From positions 1 to 5,780 of the forward strand of contig JAUWXH010000162.1 of assembly GCA_030616465.1 (NCBI GenBank): a DNA stretch of 5,780 nt, given 5' to 3'. The position numbers and the translations under genes were made by a program. This DNA is from Planctomycetota bacterium (GTDB lineage Bacteria; Planctomycetota; Phycisphaerae; UBA1845; Fen-1342). This document shows, piece after piece, positions 1 through 5,780 of the stretch (position 1 is the stretch's first letter; each line of letters starts with the position of its first letter). The notes below the pieces were generated by a model, which was not told the DNA's origin, did not search any database, and worked only from the letters and a program-made list of their open reading frames with translations.

Positions 1-1760
1 CAACAGGTTCGCGACCCCCAGAACAAGTGTACCCCGGATCGGCCCGGCACGTCATCGAAAACAAACCGCAACGCCGCGATTCCACGCGCGTCACGCTCAC
101 GCACTTCGACGGTGAAGCCCTCGAAGCGAAGCGGCCGCCGCGGTTCGGCCGGGAACCTGCCCCCGTTCGCCTCCGCCGCCAGAAGCCCCAAAGGTCCGGA
201 AAAATAGCGCTCGCGCGCAATGCGCACGTCGATCGTCCGCTCATCCACCCAGGTCAGCTCGCTGGGCGTCGCCGTCCCCACCAACCCAAGCAGGCGCGGA
301 GCCCAGGTCAGCGCGACCACGCGCAGGTCGCGCAGGCCGGTCCGCTCTTCGACTGCGAGCTTCACGTAGTGGGCGATCACCGGCAGATTGGCGATATAGA
401 GGGTGTCACCATCGCGCAGCTCCGACCGCGCCGAGACGATCTCGTCCACCACTCCGTCTTCCACGCGTTGCGCGCTATCGAGCGCCAGGCCGAAGAAATG
501 CGTCGCCACCCCGAAGATCGCCCCCGTCAGGAGCGTGACTGTCCACGCCGCCACCCAACGCCGCTGCCTGCCGCGCAGCGACTGGCCCACTTCCGCACTC
601 CCGATCTCCCGCAGCAACAGCCCGGCCGCCACCGCCCAGCCGACCCCCGGCAGATAAAGGTGGTGCGGCGATTCGAATGCGGGCAGCACCGGCAGAAGAA
701 AGCCCCCCAGCCACACCACTGCAAGCGCGCCCGCCCCCCGTCGCCACCAGCGGACACACACCATAGCCAACAGTACGACTGCCAGCAGTGCCAGTCCGTA
801 GAACACCAACGGTCGCGCACGGAAGTACGGCAGCCCCCCGATGGGCACACACGGGACCAACAGGAACTCGCCCAGCAGGTAGTAGCAAGCCTTGTCGAAC
901 ACGTAGCGTACGAAGTCCACATCGCCCGGCGAGATCACGTACGGTCGCGGCGGCAACGCCGCCCCACCCAAGTAATGCCAGCGCAGCACCAGGTAGGCCG
1001 CTGCCACCAAACCCAGCACGCTGTAGAGAGCGACTGTCCCTCGCCCGCGTGGCCGCCGGCCCCACGGCTCCAGTGCAACCAGCACCAGGGGAAAGACGAC
1101 CGCGTTTTCCCGGCAACCGAGCGCCATTGCGAAGAGCGCCACGCATGCCGCCGCCCAGCCCCACCGTGCCCCGCCGTCCGCCTTCCGCGTCAGTCCACTG
1201 CCCGCCGGCCAGCCGCGAAATTCCATGTAGCACAGCAGCCCCGCCAGCAGGAACGTCGTCACCATCAGCTCGCTCTGCGAGGCGATCCATTGCACGGTGC
1301 CAACATGACCCGGATGAATCGCGAAGAGTGCGGCGGCGGCCCCCGCCAGCCAGACCCCCACCCCCAAACGCCGCAATAAGAGCATCAGCAGCGTGCAAAC
1401 GATCAGGTGCCAGATCAGCGAGGCCACGTGCATCGGGTACGGGTTCCACCCGCCCAACGTATACGTCAGCTTCATCAGCCCGAACGCGGCCGGCCGGAAG
1501 AAGCGCAGCGTACACTCCGGCATCCACCACAGCTCGATGACCCCGCCCACCAGTTCCAACCGACAGGCGTCGGTCAGCCCCTCGACCGACCAGTCGCACG
1601 CGCGCAATTGCCGCACGTGCGCGTAGTCGTCCATGAACAGACCGTAGTCCAACGCGCGCCCGTGCAGGCTGAAGATCAAAACGGCCAGCGCCGCCACGCC
1701 CACTGCGACACCTGGAACGGCACGGCGTGTGGGCGGACTGGAAGATCGCGGCGGGTTCAT
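1..1760 (-). CDS. TMTC-like / GT-C membrane glycosyltransferase (partial, C-terminus off the window)
   Basis: Reading the minus strand from the ATG at 1760 gives 586 codons with no stop up to the left edge, so the 3' end lies outside. The N-terminus has a short basic segment and a first helix (about 15-31). It is followed by LFMDDYAHV, whose D44-D45 matches the acidic pair in the first extracytoplasmic loop of GT-C enzymes. LFAIHPGHVGTVQWIASQSELM (145-166), GCRENAVVFPLVLVALE (215-231) and ESPHHLYLPGVGWA (363-376) resemble conserved blocks of TMTC and related TPR-linked O-mannosyltransferase-like proteins. Known members use a polyprenyl-phosphate sugar to glycosylate proteins. Helices continue to about residue 425. 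The remaining 160 residues are soluble and do not show an obvious TPR pattern, so the domain replacing the TPRs is unidentified. The frame is continuous and all family motifs fall in one frame, which argues against a frameshift. The sugar and acceptor are unknown. Confidence 0.82.
   Translation of the reverse strand, partial: MNPPRSSSPPTRRAVPGVAVGVAALAVLIFSLHGRALDYGLFMDDYAHVRQLRACDWSVEGLTDACRLELVGGVIELWWMPECTLRFFRPAAFGLMKLTYTLGGWNPYPMHVASLIWHLIVCTLLMLLLRRLGVGVWLAGAAAALFAIHPGHVGTVQWIASQSELMVTTFLLAGLLCYMEFRGWPAGSGLTRKADGGARWGWAAACVALFAMALGCRENAVVFPLVLVALEPWGRRPRGRGTVALYSVLGLVAAAYLVLRWHYLGGAALPPRPYVISPGDVDFVRYVFDKACYYLLGEFLLVPCVPIGGLPYFRARPLVFYGLALLAVVLLAMVCVRWWRRGAGALAVVWLGGFLLPVLPAFESPHHLYLPGVGWAVAAGLLLREIGSAEVGQSLRGRQRRWVAAWTVTLLTGAIFGVATHFFGLALDSAQRVEDGVVDEIVSARSELRDGDTLYIANLPVIAHYVKLAVEERTGLRDLRVVALTWAPRLLGLVGTATPSELTWVDERTIDVRIARERYFSGPLGLLAAEANGGRFPAEPRRPLRFEGFTVEVRERDARGIAALRFVFDDVPGRSGVHLFWGSRTC
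1757..1760 (-). other. ATGA stop/start overlap (translational coupling)
   Basis: The ATG of the last gene (1760-1758) and the TGA of the flippase-like gene (1759-1757) share two bases, the classic ATGA junction. The upstream AGGA sits only one base before the ATG, too close to act as a normal Shine-Dalgarno, so coupled re-initiation is likely. The junction fixes the start of the downstream gene. Confidence 0.8.
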
Positions 1761-2974
1761 TTCCTGGTCGGGGCCGGTTCCGTCGCCGGCGTGGGGGGCC
1801 GCGCTTCTTCGAGGCTCTCCGCGGTCTGCTCTGCGGCCGCCTCCAGTTCCTTCAGTTCAGCCGCGCTCGGCAGATGCGCCCCCAGCAGCGGCACCAGCAC
1901 CCCCGGAATGGCCCACACGAGCTGGATAACACGTATCCCCAAGGCCAGGGCCAGGGCCTGCGACCCGGTGTTGGCCCCGATCGAGGCGAAGAACTGCACA
2001 TATGCGAATTCCAGGACACCCACGGCCTGGGGCGGATTGATCGGGATGGCGGCGATCAGGAAACCAACCGGGACGTAGATCAGGTATTGCACGAACGTCC
2101 CGTCCATCGCCAGCGCGCGAGCCATCACAAACGCGCTGACCATCACGGTGAATTGCAGCACGATCGTGTTGGCCAGCGAAGCCGCGACCAGCGCCTTGTG
2201 CCGCCGCATCGCCACTGTCGCCCGCCCGATCCGCAGGATCTGCTCGCTCAATGGCAGTCGCTCGGCCAATTCCACCAAATGCAGCGCGTGGCGAAGCCGC
2301 TTACTGAAGACGAAGACGGCCCCGACGGCCAGCCCCCCAATCAGCAAGACCAGCCCCAGCGCCAGTTGGCCGAACTCCCGGGGATTCCACGCGATGATGA
2401 TCATCGTCCCGGCCAGCAGCACCAACCCGAACAAGCCAACCGCGCGGTCCAGGAACACGGTCGTCACCGCCTCGGTCTTCTGGTGCGTGAAGCGCGTGAT
2501 GTAATACGCCTTGATCAGATCACCGCCGACCATCCCCGGCAGCGCGAAGTTGAAGAAGTTGCCGGCGTACGACAGCTTGATCGAGTTCCAATACGACAGC
2601 CGGACGTCCTGAACCGCTAGCATCCATACCAGCCGGATCGACTGTAGCAGCGGGACCGGGATGAAAATCAGAATGGCGGCCAGCGCCAGCAGGCCCGCCG
2701 CGCGCCGGATCACGCCGGGAATGCCGTAGCGGATCTCCGGCGTTCCGTCGGGCAGACGGGCAACCTGGTCGAGACCGATCTCTTGGCGCTGCTCGTCGCG
2801 CTTGATCACAAATCTGTCGTCGCGCTGTTCGAGCAGCCGGACCTCCGTCCGCTCCGCGTCGTTGAGGCACACGTGGTCGTGCCAATTGACGGTGTAGACC
2901 AGAAAGGCGATCGCACCTGCGCAGAGCGCGATCCGCACCACCGTCAGGACCCAGCGGTAGCGACCACCTTTCAT
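1757..2974 (-). CDS. Flippase-like membrane protein, lysylphosphatidylglycerol-synthase TM family (YbhN/AglD-like), 405 aa
   Basis: An integral membrane protein that matches the transmembrane half of the MprF/LPG-synthase family, which is thought to move or handle lipids or lipid-linked intermediates. Diagnostic stretches are SYAGNFFNFALPGMVGGDLIKAYYI (135-159), TTVFLDRAVGLFGL (171-184) and PINPPQAVGVLEFAY (311-325). Helices lie near 8-28, 91-110, 180-195, 203-223, 262-288, 296-312 and 343-365. The catalytic aminoacyl-transfer domain of true MprF is absent, so lysyl-PG synthesis is unlikely. An insert of about 60 polar, charged residues (30-88) separates the first two helices and contains a WHDHVCL motif. 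The C-terminal tail (369-405) is acidic, then Pro/Thr-rich, and probably disordered. The ATG at 2974 follows the upstream stop by 16 bases and fits a short charged N-terminus before helix 1. The stop overlaps the next gene's ATG. Placement between two GT-C-like genes suggests a role in lipid-linked sugar transport or export, which is inference. Confidence 0.87.
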   Translation of the reverse strand: MKGGRYRWVLTVVRIALCAGAIAFLVYTVNWHDHVCLNDAERTEVRLLEQRDDRFVIKRDEQRQEIGLDQVARLPDGTPEIRYGIPGVIRRAAGLLALAAILIFIPVPLLQSIRLVWMLAVQDVRLSYWNSIKLSYAGNFFNFALPGMVGGDLIKAYYITRFTHQKTEAVTTVFLDRAVGLFGLVLLAGTMIIIAWNPREFGQLALGLVLLIGGLAVGAVFVFSKRLRHALHLVELAERLPLSEQILRIGRATVAMRRHKALVAASLANTIVLQFTVMVSAFVMARALAMDGTFVQYLIYVPVGFLIAAIPINPPQAVGVLEFAYVQFFASIGANTGSQALALALGIRVIQLVWAIPGVLVPLLGAHLPSAAELKELEAAAEQTAESLEEARPPTPATEPAPTRK

Positions 2975-2990
2975 CTTCCGCTCTGCTCCG
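2975..2990 (-). promoter_or_regulatory. Only intergenic gap in the window; weak ribosome binding site
   Basis: Sixteen bases separate the TGA of the GT-C gene from the ATG of the flippase-like gene. Read on the minus strand they contain GGAG at 2989-2986, 11 bases before the ATG. This is a usable but rather distant Shine-Dalgarno match. A GGAA at 2979-2976 is too close to the ATG to serve. There is no room for a promoter or a terminator hairpin, so the downstream gene is presumably co-transcribed. Confidence 0.5.
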
Positions 2991-5081
2991 TCATTCTGGA
3001 GCGACCTCGAAAACCTCGCTCAGCAATCTCCCCGAGGGCTCGCGATCTGCCGGAACGCGCGCCAAACCGGCTGCGACAAGCTCCTCAGCCCACGCCGGCG
3101 TAACCACCTCCGCAAAGCCGTACGTCCTTCGCAGCCGGGCGATTTCGGCCCAGGAGAATACCACATGGGTTACGTTTCGGCTGCGCAGCCACCGCACGCA
3201 TTCGTCCGGGCCGGCACCGCCGCGGGCATACTCCACCCACGGGTCGCGGTTGAACGCGACCGTGTAGTGCAGCCTGCGACTGACGTAGAACACGTTCGCC
3301 CGCCCGACCAGCCAGACGTAGGCGTTGGGGTCGCTGACGTGCATGTTGACCTCGTTGCTCTCAACCAGCCAATCCGTCCTCCCAGGCCACGCGCCCAGCC
3401 GCACCTCGGACACCTCCGTCCAGAAGCGGTCGTGCTCATCGAGCAAACGCCACAACATCCGGGCGTTGAGCGTGGCACCGACGACGGCGACGGCCACCAC
3501 CGCCACGCCCAACCACGCGCGCGCACCGGCCTTCACCGCGCTTCGCTGCTCCGCCGCCCCTTGCCCACGCCTGTCGAACACCCCACCGGCCAGCATCGCC
3601 AAGGGGATGATCAGCGGAACGGCAAAGCGCCCCGGCATGTGCGTCAGCGTCATCCAGGCCACGAACATCAATGCCCCCCAAATCGTCAACATCAGCGCCA
3701 CACGTGAGCGCGCCGCGAGCAGCCCCACCACGGCCAGCGGCACTAACACCAGCCCAAACAACGTGCCGGCGGCCTCCAGCCCAAGATCCCCGTCATCACG
3801 CTGGCGGAGGTCCAGACCGAACAGCTCACGCACGGCGACGCGACCCCGGCCAGCGAGGGAGGCATCCTCGACCGGCAGACGGTGTCCCCGATCCCATTGC
3901 CCCGCCTGCTCCACGCTCCACGCCTTCCCGCCGAACCATTCGTACGCAAACGGGTACACCGGGTTGCCGGTGAACGCGGCGTTGCGGATCAGCCAGGGAC
4001 TGAACGCGATCAGCGCCCCGACCGTGTACAACCCCACCGGCCGCACGCGCCGCCCCAACCCGCCGCGCAGCGTACACAACCACGCGATGCCGAGCCCAGC
4101 GCCAACAAACGCCAGCGCCGTGTACTTACACCCGCCGGCCAACCCCGCGCACAGCCCGGCCGCCAAGGCCGTTCGCCAATCGCAGCGCGTCTCTTCCCGG
4201 TAATGATCGACGACCAACCCGGCCGCGACTGCCCCGAACAACAGCAGGCCGCACTCGACGTACGCCAGGCAACCGAGGTATGCCAGCCACGGAACCGACC
4301 CGGCCACCACCCAGACCACGACGCGCCCCCATCCCCCCGGCCCCCAGCAGCCCAGGGCGACCACCGCCAGCACGCCGCAGAGAACGTGCAGCAACTGGGC
4401 CGCCATCGCCGCCACGTACGGCCCGCCCGCCAGGTGCATCAGCAGCAGATAGAGCATCTCCATCTGCTGCGGGAATGAGGTGTAGACGTTATGGGGCAGG
4501 AACGTCATCCGACCGGCGTCGAAGTACTCCCGCGGCCCCTGGAGATGGTACTCCAGCACGTCGTAGCCCTTGGCCTCGTCCGCCCACAACATCCCCGGCG
4601 GCAACACCGCCCCGAACAGGGCGACGGCCACTGGAACCGCCAGGGCAACCAGCACCAGGCTACGAAGGGCCACGGCGGGCGCCGCAGCAGCCGGCGCTCC
4701 TGTCGGCCGCACGACACCGGCGCGTCCCGCCTGTGCGCCGGACACCCGCGCCAACCCGACCACCCCACCGACAGTCAGTAACCCCCACGCCACCGGCCGG
4801 TTCAGCACTCCCGAGACACCCAGGACAAGCGTCACCATGCCGAGGATACCCAGGCCCAGCGCGGTCGCCACGCAAACCTGCTGTCCGACGCGCCGCTGCC
4901 CCAATCCCAACCAGACCGCCGGCCAAGCCCCCCACCCCGCGGCCGCCGCGATCACGACCCCGGCCAGCAGCCCGTCCGTTAGCAGCACGAGCCAGCCGCC
5001 CGCCGTGAGCACGCTGAACGCAACGGCCACACCGGCCAGCAGAACGACTACCGGTATGTATTCCCGGCGAATCTGCATCAC
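2991..5081 (-). CDS. GT-C superfamily (PMT/ArnT, GT39-like) membrane glycosyltransferase, 696 aa
   Basis: This is a very hydrophobic protein with roughly a dozen or more predicted membrane helices. Known GT-C enzymes transfer a sugar from a polyprenyl-phosphate donor to a lipid, glycan or protein on the outer face of the membrane. Support for the call: the segment D174-x3-Y178-H179-L180 (within GYDVLEYHL), where the acidic residue matches the early-loop catalytic acid of such proteins; YTSFPQQMEMLY (200-211); GGCKYTA (316-322); TGNPVYPF (371-378); and HMPGRF (481-486). About five helices (roughly 8-160) precede the acidic motif, which is more than in ArnT or PMT, and a low-complexity Ala/Gly linker lies near 113-137. 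After the last clear helix (about 521-540) comes a soluble region of about 150 residues, probably extracytoplasmic. It contains the pattern CVRWLRSRNVTHVVFSW (628-644). The donor, acceptor and sugar cannot be deduced. The gene overlaps the radical SAM gene and is followed 16 bases later by the flippase-like gene. Confidence 0.82.
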   Translation of the reverse strand: MMQIRREYIPVVVLLAGVAVAFSVLTAGGWLVLLTDGLLAGVVIAAAAGWGAWPAVWLGLGQRRVGQQVCVATALGLGILGMVTLVLGVSGVLNRPVAWGLLTVGGVVGLARVSGAQAGRAGVVRPTGAPAAAAPAVALRSLVLVALAVPVAVALFGAVLPPGMLWADEAKGYDVLEYHLQGPREYFDAGRMTFLPHNVYTSFPQQMEMLYLLLMHLAGGPYVAAMAAQLLHVLCGVLAVVALGCWGPGGWGRVVVWVVAGSVPWLAYLGCLAYVECGLLLFGAVAAGLVVDHYREETRCDWRTALAAGLCAGLAGGCKYTALAFVGAGLGIAWLCTLRGGLGRRVRPVGLYTVGALIAFSPWLIRNAAFTGNPVYPFAYEWFGGKAWSVEQAGQWDRGHRLPVEDASLAGRGRVAVRELFGLDLRQRDDGDLGLEAAGTLFGLVLVPLAVVGLLAARSRVALMLTIWGALMFVAWMTLTHMPGRFAVPLIIPLAMLAGGVFDRRGQGAAEQRSAVKAGARAWLGVAVVAVAVVGATLNARMLWRLLDEHDRFWTEVSEVRLGAWPGRTDWLVESNEVNMHVSDPNAYVWLVGRANVFYVSRRLHYTVAFNRDPWVEYARGGAGPDECVRWLRSRNVTHVVFSWAEIARLRRTYGFAEVVTPAWAEELVAAGLARVPADREPSGRLLSEVFEVAPE
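5078..5081 (-). other. Overlapping stop/start junction (translational coupling)
   Basis: On the minus strand the bases read TTGTGATGCAG. The radical SAM stop TGA (5080-5078) overlaps two tandem in-frame candidate starts of the GT-C gene: GTG at 5081 (4-base overlap) and ATG at 5078 (sharing one base). The 20 bases upstream show no purine-rich Shine-Dalgarno sequence, so re-initiation by ribosomes finishing the upstream gene is the likeliest way the second gene is translated. ATG at 5078 is the simpler choice. The two starts differ by a single residue. Confidence 0.75.
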
Positions 5082-5780
5082 AAGGTGGGACGATTAGAAG
5101 TCACCTGCTCGGTTCTCGCAGCCTCCCGGCGGTCGGCCTCGCTGGCGTAGCACTCCGGCGGCCCCACAAACTCCGGCCAGCGGCCCTCATCGACCAGAAA
5201 CTGACGCACGTGCGTGCACAGATGACACTTGTTGGCGTATCCGCCCGGCAGCTCGCCGTAGCCAACCGCCTTTGCCCGCTCCATCAGCTCGAAGCTCCCG
5301 CCCGTGACGACCGCCTCAACGACGGGGTTTTCACGCCAGCGTCCGCTCAGCCGTTGCCAGACCCCTTCGACGCTCCGCTCGAACGCGTTCCCGAGAATGA
5401 TGCCGTTGCACACCCCGGGAAACACGTTGCCGTACGGGTCAACGTGTACGTGCCGGCCGCGCAGCACCTCTGCGGCACAGTGCTGGTCTTTGAAATGCTC
5501 GGCCGGGTACCGCGCCAACAGCAGCGCCAGCCGCTCGGCCGCCCGCCCGGTCAGCCGATCCTTATGCCGCTGAAGGGCGGCCCGGTACGCCCGCTGCTTC
5601 TCGTCCGGAGTGAGCCCGCGCAAGTCCATCGGCTCATGCAGAAACTCCCACCAGCGTACCCTGACGCGCCCGCGCCCCAACACCTTACGCCCGATTTGGA
5701 CGCAGCGTCGCACGCGTTCGATCGGGACGAACTCCTGGTGATACACGTCGGTGCTCACGACCAGTGTCCCCAGCCCCAGG
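5078..5780 (-). CDS. Radical SAM protein with SPASM/twitch-like C-terminal cysteines (partial, N-terminus off the window)
   Basis: The frame is open to the right edge, so the 233 residues seen are the C-terminal part. The N-terminal radical SAM CX3CX2C motif, which would bind the catalytic [4Fe-4S] cluster, is not in view. The fragment opens with a beta-strand-like segment, LGLGTLVVSTDVYHQEFVP, which resembles a later strand of a radical SAM barrel. A GTG at 5758 could be read as a start, but it falls inside this segment, so the gene surely begins upstream. Counting from that GTG codon as residue 1, the C-terminal half has C94, a DPYGNVFPG stretch with G110, C117, a CX2C pair at C178/C181 and C203. 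This resembles the auxiliary-cluster SPASM/twitch domain, as does the LGN...VEGVW segment that follows C117. The centre of the canonical SPASM pattern (CX5CX3C) is missing. Substrate unknown: it could modify a peptide, a sugar or a lipid. The TGA stop overlaps the start of the next gene. Confidence 0.8.
   Translation of the reverse strand, partial: LGLGTLVVSTDVYHQEFVPIERVRRCVQIGRKVLGRGRVRVRWWEFLHEPMDLRGLTPDEKQRAYRAALQRHKDRLTGRAAERLALLLARYPAEHFKDQHCAAEVLRGRHVHVDPYGNVFPGVCNGIILGNAFERSVEGVWQRLSGRWRENPVVEAVVTGGSFELMERAKAVGYGELPGGYANKCHLCTHVRQFLVDEGRWPEFVGPPECYASEADRREAARTEQVTSNRPTL

Noticed and set aside
27..1379. Long open frame on the plus strand (450 codons) opposite the TMTC-like gene
   Set aside because: It is rich in Pro, Arg, His and Gln with no hydrophobic core or motif, as expected from the antisense of a high-GC membrane-protein gene. 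The minus-strand frame carries clear family motifs.
475..1599. Open minus-strand frame of 374 codons inside the last gene
   Set aside because: It is Gly/Arg/Ala-rich low-complexity sequence in another frame from the TMTC-like protein, which runs unbroken from 1760 to the edge with recognisable motifs and helices.
1939..1962. Short direct repeat of GGCCAGG units
   Set aside because: It encodes an alternating Leu-Ala run (ALALALG) in a membrane helix and has no sign of a repeat element.
2393..2406. Short palindrome (GATGATCATC) that could be an operator or hairpin
   Set aside because: It lies inside the flippase-like gene and encodes a run of Met/Ile residues in a membrane helix. Codon usage explains it.
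1727..2620. Open plus-strand frame (297 codons) opposite the flippase-like gene
   Set aside because: Its composition is Gln/Arg/Pro/His-heavy with no family resemblance. It is the antisense shadow of a well-supported gene.
5078..5758. Treating the GTG at 5758 as the true start of a 226-residue protein
   Set aside because: The frame stays open upstream to the edge and the residues before the GTG (LGLGTLV) complete a hydrophobic strand of a radical SAM barrel. Without the upstream part the protein would lack the catalytic cluster motif.

Overview
The window is a high-GC stretch (about two thirds G+C by eye) in which every convincing gene lies on the minus strand. There are four genes, read from high to low coordinates, and they cover almost every base. 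They touch or nearly touch: a 1- or 4-base overlap at 5078-5081, a 16-base gap at 2975-2990, and an ATGA overlap at 1757-1760. This is the arrangement of one operon. Its first gene begins beyond the right edge and its last gene ends beyond the left edge, so neither the promoter nor the terminator is in view.

Layout in transcription order: (1) 5780-5078, the C-terminal 233 residues of a radical SAM protein with a SPASM/twitch-like set of cysteines. (2) 5081-2991, a 696-residue multi-pass membrane protein of the GT-C (PMT/ArnT, GT39-like) glycosyltransferase type. (3) 2974-1757, a 405-residue flippase-like membrane protein of the lysylphosphatidylglycerol-synthase transmembrane family (YbhN/AglD type), with an unusual soluble insert after its first helix. 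(4) 1760-1, at least 586 residues of a second GT-C-like membrane protein. It resembles the membrane half of TMTC/O-mannosyltransferase-like proteins, carries an early Asp-Asp motif, and has a soluble C-terminal region that continues off the window.

Two integral-membrane GT-C-like proteins flank a flippase-like protein, so the likeliest theme is assembly or modification of a lipid-linked glycan or glycoprotein at the cytoplasmic membrane. The radical SAM enzyme may supply a modified precursor or modify a product. This joint role is inferred from gene order and family resemblance; no substrate can be read from the sequence. The gene combination, the high GC and the style of the proteins (the YHL and NPVYPF motifs of the GT-C protein, the flippase-like protein with an inserted domain) suggest a Planctomycetota-like bacterium. 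That is recollection of family flavour rather than a test, and no rRNA or other marker is present.

I found no RNA genes, mobile elements, CRISPR arrays, tandem repeats or noncoding stretches longer than 16 bases. The long open frames on the plus strand are proline/arginine/histidine-rich antisense shadows of the four genes. The window looks like an ordinary envelope-biogenesis operon with a few unusual protein architectures rather than a clearly new system.
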